Positions 43,188 to 53,445 of a stretch of 64,000 nt of DNA are shown here, piece by piece. A program made the position numbers and the translations under genes. This stretch comes from Chitinophagaceae bacterium (GTDB lineage Bacteria; Bacteroidota; Bacteroidia; Chitinophagales; UBA10324): NCBI GenBank assembly GCA_016717285.1, contig JADKFU010000005.1:232501-296500 (forward strand). The letters are read 5' to 3'. Below the pieces are notes generated by a model. That model saw only the letters and a list, made by a program, of their open reading frames with translations, did not search any database and was not told where the DNA came from. Position 1 is the first letter of the stretch. Every line of letters begins with the position of its first letter.

Positions 43188-44819
43188 ATGAAATCAATCT
43201 TTACACTGCTCCTGCTATTTAGTTTAGAGTCTGCATTTTCTCAGTCATTTACCTGGGACGCTGCTAAAAATATCAGTTGCTGTTCATCTGTCAACGGATT
43301 TGCTTTTGATAAGGCAGGCAACATGTATGTAGCAGGTACTTTTTACGGTGATGATTATGTGGGTGCTTATTATATCACCTCCACCACACCATTCAAATAC
43401 AATAGTTTTATAGCAAAAACGAATAAGAACGGTGTAGTACAATGGGTGAAAATTATTGGCAGCAATGAGAGTTCTACTGTGCAACGCATTGCAACAGACG
43501 CAATCGGAAACATTTTTTTAACCGGTTTTTACCAGGTAGATCTGGTTTATGATGGAAGCAGTTTGCCCTGCACCGGGCAGAATGATGCTTTTATAATGAA
43601 GATCAACAGTGCAGGCACACTTCAATGGTGGGACCATACGATTGGAACAGGTTCGGAATTCTTTTATGATGTGGCAGTAAATCCTGCCGGTGATGCTTAC
43701 GTAACCGGAAAATTTGCCGGCAGCATGAATGTGCAGGGCTCCTACTATTTTGCTTCGCCAGGATCAGTGTATGATATGTGTGTGATTAAATACAATGGTA
43801 TCACAGGCGCATTTGCCTGGGCACGTCAAACAAACAGTCAGTTTGGAGGCAATTCATCAGGCAGCCGGATAACTGTGGATGGCCTGGGGAATACCTATGT
43901 GCTTGGAAATTTTGGTGAAGGTTATACCACATTCGGCGACTACACCATTTTCGGATCGTTCAATGATTACTTCGTTTCAAGGTTTGATGAGGCAAGTAAT
44001 TTTATTTATACCAGCGATGTAGGCGATATTCCCAATGGTTACATCTGCAATATTGATGCTGATGCAGCGGGCAATATTTACCTGGCGGGAAATTTCGGCG
44101 GGTTTTCACCCTATACAGCAACCATAAGCGGAACGACGATTACATCACCCGGAAATTCAGAAATATTTATTGCCAAATACAATGCAGATTATGTAATGCA
44201 ATGGCTGCACACCGGAGGTGGAGCTACAACGGGAGATTTTGCGAATGATCTCGCAGTAGCCAATGACGGTGATACTTATGTGGCATTCACTTCAGGTGCA
44301 ACGGTAACTTTTGGATCAGTATCCGCCACTGCTGCTAATCCGGGTGCTAATGAAATTGCTGTGGTGAAATACAACGGCAGCGGAACTGCACAGTGGGCCA
44401 GTATTTCCGGCGGAAAAAATTATGATGCAGTAAGTTGTCTTGATATCAGTCAAAACAAAAAGTGGGTCGGCATTTCCGGTATCGGAGGCGCGCAAATGTA
44501 TTTTGGTGCGAAGAAAGTTGCGAAATCAAATTTGTATGTTGCCAGGCTTTCAGATACACAATTACGCGTGGTGAATGAAGAGCAGCAGGAGATGACGGTT
44601 TCCATCTATCCCAACCCTGCCACCGATCACATTACGATCAGCGGCATTGCTGAAAATAACCTGGTGGAAATTTTTGATCTGCATGCGAAAAAAATACGCA
44701 GCCAACATTCGGTTTCAGGATCACTTGAAATCAAAACTGCAGATTTGCCTGCCGGAGTTTATCTTGTTGCTATAACCGGAAATGGTGAAAGACTGGTGAG
44801 GAAACTTATCATTCAATAA
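43188..44819 (+). CDS. SBBP-type beta-propeller T9SS secreted protein
   Basis: The 543-residue protein has a signal peptide (ESAFSQ) and repeats of the form VNGFAFDKAGNMYVAGTF / ATDAIGNIFLTGFYQ / DADAAGNIYLAGNFGG, the SBBP/beta-propeller kind. A T9SS domain follows (ISGIAENNLVEIFDLHAK..., ending KLIIQ). Six or seven blades are likely. It is exported through T9SS and exposed at the surface. Function unknown; divergently encoded from the regulator. Confidence 0.85.
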   Translation: MKSIFTLLLLFSLESAFSQSFTWDAAKNISCCSSVNGFAFDKAGNMYVAGTFYGDDYVGAYYITSTTPFKYNSFIAKTNKNGVVQWVKIIGSNESSTVQRIATDAIGNIFLTGFYQVDLVYDGSSLPCTGQNDAFIMKINSAGTLQWWDHTIGTGSEFFYDVAVNPAGDAYVTGKFAGSMNVQGSYYFASPGSVYDMCVIKYNGITGAFAWARQTNSQFGGNSSGSRITVDGLGNTYVLGNFGEGYTTFGDYTIFGSFNDYFVSRFDEASNFIYTSDVGDIPNGYICNIDADAAGNIYLAGNFGGFSPYTATISGTTITSPGNSEIFIAKYNADYVMQWLHTGGGATTGDFANDLAVANDGDTYVAFTSGATVTFGSVSATAANPGANEIAVVKYNGSGTAQWASISGGKNYDAVSCLDISQNKKWVGISGIGGAQMYFGAKKVAKSNLYVARLSDTQLRVVNEEQQEMTVSIYPNPATDHITISGIAENNLVEIFDLHAKKIRSQHSVSGSLEIKTADLPAGVYLVAITGNGERLVRKLIIQ

Positions 44820-44862
44820 TCTGAAAATTCAGGTTGGAACATTTTACTTGCAGATTTATAAT

Positions 44863-45897
44863 TCAGTTTAATACTTCATAGGCAACTACAACGTGGGCTT
44901 TATTCTTGAGATTAACAGGACCGATTTTTCTACAATTGAAAGATTGTTTCACTTTTTCAAAGCAGGCATCGTTAATTAAAATCTGTCCGACACCAGCCGC
45001 CGATTGCAGCCGTTGTGCTGTATTCACAGTGTCTCCTATAACGGTATAGTCCAGCCTTTTTATAGTAGCGGAACCGATATTGCCGGAAATCATTTCACCG
45101 CTGTTGATGCCAATGGAAACCTTGGGTGAAAAATTAACTCCTGCTGCGGGCAATGCCTCAATTTTATCCCTGATGGAAAGACAGGCATCAATAGCGCGAT
45201 CAAGATGGTATGGACCTTTAAATACTGACATTACACAATCACCGATAAATTTGTCTATGAACCCATTCTGTGCTATGATTTCTTTTGCGATCAGATCAAA
45301 ATAGCGGTTTAGCAATGTAACCACTACATCAGGTGTCTCGTTTTCGCTGATGGCAGTGAAGCTGCAGATATCAATAAATGCTACCGATGCTTCAATGGTT
45401 TCATTGGCCATGATGGATGCTTCGAATTCACGGCTACCCATGAATTTCAACACATTCTCATCCACATACATTTTAAGGATGTTGTTTTCCTTAATGGCTT
45501 TCAATGTTTGCCGGATTTGATTTACATGCTGAATGGTTTTTTCCATCGTGAGCTCGAGGTCTTCAAAATTCACGGGCTTGGTTACAAAATCAAAAGCTCC
45601 GCGGTTCATAGCAATGCGGATATTGTCCATGTCGCCGTATGCTGAAACCATCACTGCTTTCACCAACGGACATTCTTCATTGAGCCTGGTCAATAGCGTA
45701 AGTCCATCCATTTCAGGCATGTTAATGTCGCACAATAAGATGGCTATATCAGGATTTTGATGCATCTTAATCAAAGCCTCTTTGCCATTGATAGCAAACA
45801 TAAACTCATATTTCTGCTCCCTGATTTTCTGGCGGAACTTCTGCTTGATGAGTACTTCCAGGTCCGCTTCATCATCGGCTACCAAAATTTTTGTCAT
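44863..45897 (-). CDS. response regulator with class III adenylate cyclase domain
   Basis: The 344-residue protein has a REC domain at 1-120 with acceptor Asp57 (LLCDINMPEMDG) and Lys107 (TKP). A short helical link leads to a class III cyclase at about 165-344. Metal-binding Asp176 (FIDICSF) and Asp220 (FIGDCV) are intact, as are transition-state Asn292 and Arg296 (NTAQRL). Lys216 and Asp283 are the pair expected for ATP, so cAMP is the likely product. The gene overlaps the preceding REC gene by 4 nt (ATGA), so translation is coupled. It is the last gene of the kinase cluster, the probable output. Confidence 0.95.
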   Translation of the reverse strand: MTKILVADDEADLEVLIKQKFRQKIREQKYEFMFAINGKEALIKMHQNPDIAILLCDINMPEMDGLTLLTRLNEECPLVKAVMVSAYGDMDNIRIAMNRGAFDFVTKPVNFEDLELTMEKTIQHVNQIRQTLKAIKENNILKMYVDENVLKFMGSREFEASIMANETIEASVAFIDICSFTAISENETPDVVVTLLNRYFDLIAKEIIAQNGFIDKFIGDCVMSVFKGPYHLDRAIDACLSIRDKIEALPAAGVNFSPKVSIGINSGEMISGNIGSATIKRLDYTVIGDTVNTAQRLQSAAGVGQILINDACFEKVKQSFNCRKIGPVNLKNKAHVVVAYEVLN

Positions 45898-46274
45898 AAG
45901 ATCCTGGTTTTTAATTTTTCTTTTAACGCAACAAAATCAATGGGTTTGGTGAGAAAATCATCTGCGCCTAATTTCATGGCCATGTTGTAATTCTCCTGGT
46001 CACCATAGGCAGTTACCATCATCACAACCGGTGGAGGCGGTGTCGAATATTCTTCTTTGATGTGTTTCAGTAATTCAAGTCCACTCATGCCGGGCATGTT
46101 AATATCAGAAAGAATCAACACGGCTTCCTGGTGGTGCTGATGGAGATAGATCAATGCATCTTCACCTGAAAAAGCAAATGCAAATTCAATTTGGTGCTCA
46201 CGTATTTCTATTCTGAACCGTTGTTCAAAAAGCAGTTGCATGTCATGTTCATCGTCGACTACTAATACTTTCAT
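45894..46274 (-). CDS. stand-alone response regulator (REC)
   Basis: The 126-residue protein is a single receiver domain with acidic DDE near 7-9, acceptor Asp57 (LILSDINMPGMSG), a Thr in MMVTAYGD and Lys in FLTKPIDF. Similar in layout to the REC part of the cyclase gene that overlaps its end (FRIEIREHQIEF versus FRQKIREQKYEF), so the two REC domains probably derive from a duplication. Two hairpins lie between this gene and the upstream kinase. It could be a phosphate sink or an intermediate between the kinases and the cyclase. Confidence 0.93.
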   Translation of the reverse strand: MKVLVVDDEHDMQLLFEQRFRIEIREHQIEFAFAFSGEDALIYLHQHHQEAVLILSDINMPGMSGLELLKHIKEEYSTPPPPVVMMVTAYGDQENYNMAMKLGADDFLTKPIDFVALKEKLKTRIL

Positions 46275-46352
46275 CAGTTGTATCTTGTTAAACCACTATG
46301 TGAATCAATAATGCTTCGTTCGTCGGTTCTCGTTCTAATGTTGCTGCTTTGT

Positions 46353-46399
46353 CAACGGGTTGAAACCCGTTGTTATACTATTTATTGAGGCTACGCCTC
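46353..46399. repeat. pair of hairpins, dispersed REP-like element
   Basis: CAACGGGTT (46353-46361) pairs with AACCCGTTG (46364-46372), and GAGGC (46387-46391) pairs with GCCTC (46395-46399). The pair lies between the histidine kinase (ends 46413) and the REC gene (starts 46274). Confidence 0.6.
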
Positions 46400-46412
46400 T
46401 TTTCGCCTATCT

Positions 46413-47801
46413 TCAATTCACTGGTAAGTAAATGGTAAATATTGTTCCTGTTCCTTTCCCGGAATTATCGGGATTTCCATCATCCACTTTCGTTTCCACC
46501 TTCAATTCTCCGCCATGTCCTTTGGTGATGATGTCGTAAGAAATGGAAAGTCCCAATCCTGTTCCTTGTCCTGTTGGCTTGGTGGTAAAGAAGGGTTGAA
46601 ATATTCTTTCCATTGCATGTTGTGGAATGCCATTACCGTTGTCACTGATGGTGATCACAGCTTTACCGCCTGCTTTTTTTGTGGTTACTGAAACGGTAGG
46701 TTCGTATCCTGAATTTGCTGCACTCATTTTCTTCTTTTCGCTTACCGCATAAAATGCATTGGTCAGCAAATTCAGAATTACCCGTCCGATATCCTGGGGG
46801 ATCACATTTATTTTTCCGAGGTCCGGATCAAAATCGGTTTTCAGCGAAGCATTAAATGATTTGTCTTTCGCGCGCAATCCGTGGTACGCGAGTCGTAAAT
46901 ATTCATCAGCCAATGCATTAATGTCCGTGGGTTCCTTTTTTCCGGTGCTTGCCCGTGAATGCTGTAGCATGCCTTTTACAATCCCATCGGCGCGTTTTCC
47001 ATGGTGAATTATTTTTTCCAGGTTTTGTCTCACGTCATTGGCAATCAGCATAGCTTCATTTGTATGACCACTTTCCAGTTCTGTTTTCATTTCATTCAAC
47101 AACTCATTGCTCACCTCAGAAAAATTGTTCACGAAGTTCAACGGGTTTTGAATTTCATGGGCAATGCCTGCTGTCAATTCTCCCAGCGAAGCCATTTTTT
47201 CAGAATGTATCAATTGTGTTTGGGTGCTGCGCAATTCAGTTAATGCACGTTGCAACTCTTCTTTTTGCCCCGTAAGTTCCGCCGTCCGCTCTGCCACCAA
47301 TCCTTCCAGTTCTACTTTTCGAATCGCTATCGCCTTGTTCAATTCATCTTCCTGGTGTCTTTTGATGCGTTCTTTTTCCTGCGCTTTTTGCTGCCTGTTC
47401 TGACTGAATAAAATGGCCGCCATCCAGATCAGCATCAACGATTTTACATTGTCGAAATAGTTTGCGTATTCATTATAAAAATTCTCATTTATTAATTCCG
47501 TCAGGTGGCTTGCCAGCATCACAATTACAACCGGAATAAAAGCCCAAAAAAACATTCGCAACGGGCGAAGTTCTTTTTGACTGAGGGAAAAGACGATGAT
47601 GGTGATTATTAATACATCCCATGCCCATCGGAAAATGGGAGAATCGTGTGCAAGAAACTGTACCAGAAACAGAAATGATGAGAAATAGATATTGATATTA
47701 AATACCAGTTCCCATCTCTTTTTATTGTTAAGGATGGCATGCTTCCGCAGGCGTTGTGAAAGAAGCAAACTGATAATAAGCGGTACGAGAAAAGGAGCCA
47801 T
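46413..47801 (-). CDS. membrane histidine kinase (four-helix input)
   Basis: The 462-residue sensor kinase has four membrane helices in the first 135 residues and a coiled-coil link (ELEGLVAERTAELTGQKEEL). The DHp His215 is in AGIAHEIQNP, and the HATPase domain has the N box (NLLTNAFYAV), DNGNGIP and GTGLGLS. The kinase core is closely like that of the 1,817-residue kinase upstream, pointing to a duplication. The input has no recognised periplasmic domain; the signal would be sensed in the membrane. The start is MAPFLVPLIIS. Confidence 0.93.
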   Translation of the reverse strand: MAPFLVPLIISLLLSQRLRKHAILNNKKRWELVFNINIYFSSFLFLVQFLAHDSPIFRWAWDVLIITIIVFSLSQKELRPLRMFFWAFIPVVIVMLASHLTELINENFYNEYANYFDNVKSLMLIWMAAILFSQNRQQKAQEKERIKRHQEDELNKAIAIRKVELEGLVAERTAELTGQKEELQRALTELRSTQTQLIHSEKMASLGELTAGIAHEIQNPLNFVNNFSEVSNELLNEMKTELESGHTNEAMLIANDVRQNLEKIIHHGKRADGIVKGMLQHSRASTGKKEPTDINALADEYLRLAYHGLRAKDKSFNASLKTDFDPDLGKINVIPQDIGRVILNLLTNAFYAVSEKKKMSAANSGYEPTVSVTTKKAGGKAVITISDNGNGIPQHAMERIFQPFFTTKPTGQGTGLGLSISYDIITKGHGGELKVETKVDDGNPDNSGKGTGTIFTIYLPVN

Positions 47802-47939
47802 TATTTCGCGGTTAATGAACTTTAAAATTACATGGTTCTGCTAAAGTGAGTAAACTCTTTTTCTTTTGTTTCGATCTTAAAACTATTTTTTTCTTGAACT
47901 GAAAAATTTTGATTTAGCATTTAAAGATAGGTTGTATGG

Positions 47940-47968
47940 ACAAATCCGGAATTCAATTCCGGATTTGT
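47940..47968. other. 12-bp inverted repeat after the giant kinase gene
   Basis: ACAAATCCGGAA (47940-47951) pairs perfectly with TTCCGGATTTGT (47957-47968) around a 5-nt loop, 17 nt after the stop at 47985. No T run follows on the minus strand. It may be a weak or factor-dependent terminator or a processing site between the two kinase genes. Confidence 0.5.
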
Positions 47969-47984
47969 GTAATTCTTATTTTTA

Positions 47985-50900
47985 TCAACCGATAGCCGGC
48001 AGCAGGATTATAAACGTTGTTCCTTCACCATTCTCCAGACTATCGGGATTTCTTTCGCCCGCTTTCGTTTCAACTTTCAATTCTCCACCATGTCCTTTGG
48101 TAATAATATCATAGCTCAGCGATAAACCCAAACCTGTTCCTTGTCCGGTCGGTTTGGTGGTGAAGAAGGGTTGGAAAATTTTATCCAACACTTTTGAAGG
48201 AATGCCGTTGCCATTGTCACTGATGCTGATCTTTACTTTATCGCCTGTCTTTTTTGTGCTTATTGAAACTGTTGGTTCGTAACCTGCCTTTGTTAAAGCA
48301 CCGTCAGGAAAATCTTCATGGTGCTTTTTGACTTTTTCATTCACCGCATAAAATGCATTGGTGAGCAAATTCAGTATCACTCTTCCAATATCCTGTGGTA
48401 CGATGCTTATTTTTCCAATCGCCGCATCAAAATCAGTTTTCATTATTGCATTAAATGATTTATCCTTTGCCCGAAGTCCATGATAGGTGAGCCGTAAATA
48501 TTCATCACATAAAACATTGATATCAGTTGGCTCTTTTACTCCACTGCTACTTCTTGAATGTTGCAGCATGCCTTTTACAATCGCATCCGCTCGTTTTCCA
48601 TGGGTGTTAATTTTTTCTTCATTGCCAATCACATCATTGGCAATTGCTTTTACCTCCTCCATATTTCCTTTGTCCAATTCATCTTTCATTTCGGTCAATA
48701 ATTCTTTATTCAATTCAGAAAAATTATTGACAAAGTTTAACGGGTTTTGAATTTCGTGGGCAATACCGGCAGTGAGTTCACCGAGGCTTGCCATTTTTTC
48801 GGACTGTATCAATTGTTTTTGTGTCGCTTTCAACTCCGTTAGTGCATCTTCTGCTCTTTTCTTTTCTGTTTGCAGTTTGATGAGATCTTCTTCGGCTTTT
48901 ATTGCATGTGCTTCTGCAAGTTTCAGATCATTGAAACGGGTAAATGCGAGATTGAATACGGCGGCAAATCTTTCCAGTAAAAACATCGTTTCATCAGACT
49001 GATCAACCGGCGATGCTATTCCAATAAACCCCTTTCCAAAATAAGCGATATGCTGCAACTTTCTTTTTTGTGTGAGCCCACCTTTGAATGGAACATGAAT
49101 GCTTTCGAGGTATTTAAAATATTCCTGTAATTCATCTCCACGCATATCGATGATCAAGGATTTTTTCTCCTGCTTCCATCCATCGAGCATTCTTTTAAAG
49201 GTAGGATTGTCGTTGAGGTTAGTATGAAATGCCGAACTTATTTTGGAACCGTCTTCATCAGTTATCCAGAATTCAGTGTAGCCATTTTTATCTTCTATAA
49301 TGGCGATGTATAAACGATTGGGTTCGATACCAAGGTGGATCAGTTGTTGGAAAAGTACTGCCGATGTTTCGGCAAGCTCATCTGATTTTTGCATGGCGAG
49401 TGTTCTGCTTCTGACTCTTTCCAATGCAACTTCGATTTGTGCTTCTCTTGCATTTGCTTCTGCTTTTTGCAGATCAAGGAACCGTTTGTACGTAAGATCA
49501 AATACAGCAGCAAAACGGCGCATTAATTTTTTTCCTTCCTCTGTAAAGGCTGTTTCCTGGAATGCGAACAAGCCGCCGGAATTATAAACAGCAACAAAGC
49601 AGTATTGCAGAGTCTTTGTTTCAGAGACCAAAAGCTGCGATTCCGGCAACATGAATGCTGCATTCTGTACCGCTTTATAATAGTTTACGAGGTCTTCTCC
49701 TTCCAATACATAATAAAAATCTTCCTGTTTAAGCCATGCCTCAAATGCGCCATGTAACAATGGATGTATATCAAATGACTCATCTCCCGTTACCTTTACC
49801 GCTTTATCTCCATCTGTAGATATGAGCCAAATCTTTCCACATCTTCTTTGTTTATTTAAAACACTGATGCCACATCGTAATACACCAAGATCCAGTTTTT
49901 CCAGTTCTTCAAATACAATAGCCACGGCTGCATGCAGGTCTTCACTTTTATACATGGACATGGCTTTTGAACGCACCCGCTCCAGTGCTGCTTCTATTTG
50001 TGCTTCCCTGGCCTGCGCTTCCGCTTTTTGCAAATCGAGGAAACGGGTATAGGTTTGTTCGAATACTTTGGCAAAGCGTTTTAAGATATCTGCTTCATGG
50101 CAGGGCGTTTCGGTAATCACCACCAGGTAGCCCTGAGTGAAATAGGCGCAGCTTAATTGCTGCCATACAGGTTTTGGAATACCAGATGCAGCCTGCGCCT
50201 CAAATGCAGCCTTAGCAACCGGTATAGTCATCAGCCAGTGATAATGTTGCTGTAATGCTTCGCCTTCTACTACTTCTTCATGATAGGAAGCACCTTGCAA
50301 CCATGCTTTGTAAATATTTGCGTGCGTTGCATCGCCTACATTCGGTAAAACCAAATCGGGCATATATCCATTACCGCCACTCAACCACCATTCATCAACT
50401 GTTTTATTTTTATCGCAGAGTACAAAACCGCAGCTCCACAGGTTGGGCACCAGTGAGATCATTTGTCCGAAAAGCACCCGGGAAGCATCTGCGAGCTCAG
50501 TACTTTTTTGCATAGCCATTGTGCTTGCACGAACCCTTTCCAATGCAACTTCAATCTTTGCTTCCCTTGCCTGCGCTTCCGCTTTTTGCAGATCAAGAAA
50601 ACGGGTATAAGTTTGTTGGAAAACGTTTGCGAACCGCTTGAAAATATCGTGAGTTTCAGGTCTGGATTCATGCAGATGAAAGGACAAGTAGCCTTGATTA
50701 AAAAAGGCGAAATGATATATCATGCTCTCCGGAAATGAATAGCCTGTCTCTCGTAGTTTTTTTATAACGCTTCCGATACCGGGCACTGTCAATAAATAAT
50801 CAAAATGTTTTTTCAATGTGTCACCGCTGACTTCTTTCACCAGAAAATCTTTTCGGCTTCGCGCCACTTCATAAACATCTTTATAGATTTCACTTTCTGT

Positions 50901-53438
50901 ATGCACCAATTTGAATGGTGCTTGTAGTCCCCCTTCCGGAGAACTCATCCAGACGGTCGCTACCTCTTCATCTTTATCCCAGATATTAAAACCACAACTG
51001 CCGGTTTCTACACCTAAAGATTTTATCTGCTGAAATAAAACTATTGCGGCATCCTGCAATTCATCGCTATGCTGCATCGCCATCGTTCTCGCGCGAACTC
51101 TTTCCAATGCCAACTGTATCTGTGCCTCTCTTGTCTGTGCTTCGGCTTCTTTCAGGTCACTAAAGCGGCGGTAGGTGAGACTGAGCACTGAACTAAATCT
51201 TCTAAACACCTTCCGCTCTTCTTCTGTTAATTCATTTTCAGTCCAGGCAAATACGAATCCTTCTTTGAAAGGAAATTGATTGCCGTATTGTGTGACATTT
51301 GTGCTGTATTCAGGATATGCGATCTGGCCCTGGGTAACTTCATAGTACGCTTTGATGTCATCTCCACTCAACACCGGAAAATATTCCTGCTGAAGTTTCC
51401 AGTGATCATAAATTCCTTCCAACACCGGATGTCCTTCCTGTTTCAGTTTACCGATTACCTGAAAGGTGTCGCCTTGCTGAGAATAAGTTGTAGTGGTAAG
51501 GCTCGTGGTATGTGATGCTTCAGCTACCTGGCCAACGCCGCAACGAATCGGAATGATGCCGAGTGTCTTCAACTCTTTAAAGAAAACATTCACCGTTGCT
51601 GACAGATCTTCAGAATTGTGCATTGCCATCGCTCTTCCTCTTACGCGCTCGAGCGATGCTTCAATCTGCGCTTCGCGAGCCTGCGCTTCAGCCAGCGCAA
51701 TGTCACTGTATCGTTGATAAGCGAGTTCGAAAACATTTTTGAATCTCTTGAACAATTCGATCTCCTCTTTATTCAGTAAAATATATGTTGACATTCCCAG
51801 CGCGACTGGTCCGAGAGAATTCCAATAATAACAGAGCGCTGTTGCCTGCTCAAGAAATGAATCAATAAACACGTTGGTCGTCTTTTGATATGCAATCCAG
51901 TCCTTCACCTCGTTTCCTTTGAATGAGTAAATGAAAACTTCACCGGCACCTTTTAGCATCTGATCAGCAAACTCCCTTTGAACCGGATGATTCTTGTAGT
52001 CCGTTTCAGTGATGATGGTCTTATTGTGCTTTGTGTAGAACTCATAGTTGAAGTAAGTGCTTTTCTCCTCATTGAAAATGGCAGTCTGAATGTTTCTGAT
52101 TTCTTTAACCCCCAGTAATTCGAGCTGATTTGAAATCACAGTACATACTTCGAGCATATCAGCAGGTTGCATCATGCTCATTGCTTTTGAGCGAACACGT
52201 TCGAGCGCTGCTTCAATCCTGGCTTCCTTTGCCTGCGCTTCTGCAAGTGCGATATCTGCATAACGCTGATAGGATAAATTGAAAACATTTCTGCATTGTT
52301 CGAGTATTTTTATCTGGTCCGCTGCAACAGGTTTGAATGACGAAATACTCAGGGCTCCAAGCCCTATTGAATAGGAATAATAGTAAACAGAGGTTGCTTC
52401 GTTGAGCTTTGGATCAGGGAGATAACCAATTTCTTCCCGGTAGGCCCTCCAGGTTGCCATTTCATTTTCCGGAATTATTACTTCTGCAAAAGCATTATTG
52501 GCTTTTCTCAATTCTATCACCCATGCCTTTACTATTGGATTGTTGTTATAAAAGACTTCAATAATTCCTGTTATGCCATAATCAGAATAATAATAGCTGA
52601 CAATGGATTCTTTTGCATTGTTGTTAATAATAATTTCTGTGTTGCGGAGGTCGGCAAATCCAAGTGCTTTCAATGCTGTAAACAAGGTTTCACTAATGCC
52701 AGCCAACTCTTCAGGCTTCCTCATTGCCATTGCAACCGACCTTACTCTTTCAAGTGCTGTTTCAATCCTTGCTTCTTTGGCCTGCGCCTCGGCAAGTGCA
52801 ATATCAATGTAACGCTGATACGATAAACTGAAAACGTTCCTAAACCGTTTCAACACTTCAAGCTTTTCATCTATAACAGGGCTAAAAGCGGAAATCCCAA
52901 TAGCACCTTTTCCGATTGAATAAAAATAATAGTAGAGTGCAGTGCTTTTGTTTATTCTCGGATCATCCTTTTCTCCGATTCTTTTCCTGAATTTTTTCCA
53001 CTCTTTTAAATCATTGCCTGAAAAAATTGTTTCTGAAAATGCATCGTCAGCGCTTCTTATCTGACTTACCTGGTTTTCAATAACAGGATGTATGTTGTAA
53101 GCTAAATGATTGATGCTTTTTCCAATTGCATCGGAATAATCATAATTCACAAATGTTTTATCGGCATCATTATGAATGTTAATCATCGAATTTCTCAATT
53201 CAATAAATCCCAGTGCCTGCAGTTCCATAAACAACACTTCGCAAATATTCAGAAGGTCGTCAGGTTGCTTCATGCTCATTGCAACAACGGTTACTTTATC
53301 CAATGCTGCTTCTATCTCTAGTTCACGGTTCTTCTTTTCTAACTCAAGTGTTGTTTCATGTAACTTCTTTTCGAGCAAATCGATTTTCTTTTCCCATTTT
53401 TCAATAGGTGAGTTATCTTCTTCAGGTTGTTTCTTCAT
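47985..53438 (-). CDS. giant soluble histidine kinase with eight tandem sensor-like modules
   Basis: The 1,817-residue protein has no signal peptide or membrane helix, so it is cytoplasmic. A short coiled coil (about 12-40) leads to eight ~185-residue modules, each headed by a near-identical link ending ALERVR (A residues near 45, 228, 411, 595, 777, 965, 1151, 1338; period 182-188). Each module ends with a RF.NVF.L.Y.R..D strand and ...AEAQAREA helix. Modules 1-3 are more alike (YYYFYSIG/YYYSYSIG), as are 4-8. I read them as GAF-like small-molecule domains. The kinase core has His1561, the N box at about 1690-1694, DNGNGIP at 1741-1747 and GTGLGLS at 1768-1774. Kinase motifs are intact. Confidence 0.92.
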   Translation of the reverse strand: MKKQPEEDNSPIEKWEKKIDLLEKKLHETTLELEKKNRELEIEAALDKVTVVAMSMKQPDDLLNICEVLFMELQALGFIELRNSMINIHNDADKTFVNYDYSDAIGKSINHLAYNIHPVIENQVSQIRSADDAFSETIFSGNDLKEWKKFRKRIGEKDDPRINKSTALYYYFYSIGKGAIGISAFSPVIDEKLEVLKRFRNVFSLSYQRYIDIALAEAQAKEARIETALERVRSVAMAMRKPEELAGISETLFTALKALGFADLRNTEIIINNNAKESIVSYYYSDYGITGIIEVFYNNNPIVKAWVIELRKANNAFAEVIIPENEMATWRAYREEIGYLPDPKLNEATSVYYYSYSIGLGALSISSFKPVAADQIKILEQCRNVFNLSYQRYADIALAEAQAKEARIEAALERVRSKAMSMMQPADMLEVCTVISNQLELLGVKEIRNIQTAIFNEEKSTYFNYEFYTKHNKTIITETDYKNHPVQREFADQMLKGAGEVFIYSFKGNEVKDWIAYQKTTNVFIDSFLEQATALCYYWNSLGPVALGMSTYILLNKEEIELFKRFKNVFELAYQRYSDIALAEAQAREAQIEASLERVRGRAMAMHNSEDLSATVNVFFKELKTLGIIPIRCGVGQVAEASHTTSLTTTTYSQQGDTFQVIGKLKQEGHPVLEGIYDHWKLQQEYFPVLSGDDIKAYYEVTQGQIAYPEYSTNVTQYGNQFPFKEGFVFAWTENELTEEERKVFRRFSSVLSLTYRRFSDLKEAEAQTREAQIQLALERVRARTMAMQHSDELQDAAIVLFQQIKSLGVETGSCGFNIWDKDEEVATVWMSSPEGGLQAPFKLVHTESEIYKDVYEVARSRKDFLVKEVSGDTLKKHFDYLLTVPGIGSVIKKLRETGYSFPESMIYHFAFFNQGYLSFHLHESRPETHDIFKRFANVFQQTYTRFLDLQKAEAQAREAKIEVALERVRASTMAMQKSTELADASRVLFGQMISLVPNLWSCGFVLCDKNKTVDEWWLSGGNGYMPDLVLPNVGDATHANIYKAWLQGASYHEEVVEGEALQQHYHWLMTIPVAKAAFEAQAASGIPKPVWQQLSCAYFTQGYLVVITETPCHEADILKRFAKVFEQTYTRFLDLQKAEAQAREAQIEAALERVRSKAMSMYKSEDLHAAVAIVFEELEKLDLGVLRCGISVLNKQRRCGKIWLISTDGDKAVKVTGDESFDIHPLLHGAFEAWLKQEDFYYVLEGEDLVNYYKAVQNAAFMLPESQLLVSETKTLQYCFVAVYNSGGLFAFQETAFTEEGKKLMRRFAAVFDLTYKRFLDLQKAEANAREAQIEVALERVRSRTLAMQKSDELAETSAVLFQQLIHLGIEPNRLYIAIIEDKNGYTEFWITDEDGSKISSAFHTNLNDNPTFKRMLDGWKQEKKSLIIDMRGDELQEYFKYLESIHVPFKGGLTQKRKLQHIAYFGKGFIGIASPVDQSDETMFLLERFAAVFNLAFTRFNDLKLAEAHAIKAEEDLIKLQTEKKRAEDALTELKATQKQLIQSEKMASLGELTAGIAHEIQNPLNFVNNFSELNKELLTEMKDELDKGNMEEVKAIANDVIGNEEKINTHGKRADAIVKGMLQHSRSSSGVKEPTDINVLCDEYLRLTYHGLRAKDKSFNAIMKTDFDAAIGKISIVPQDIGRVILNLLTNAFYAVNEKVKKHHEDFPDGALTKAGYEPTVSISTKKTGDKVKISISDNGNGIPSKVLDKIFQPFFTTKPTGQGTGLGLSLSYDIITKGHGGELKVETKAGERNPDSLENGEGTTFIILLPAIG

Positions 53439-53445
53439 ACCACGG

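Noticed and set aside
44863..45897. Diguanylate cyclase (GGDEF) output
   Set aside because: No GGDEF motif; the catalytic residues are those of class III nucleotide cyclases.
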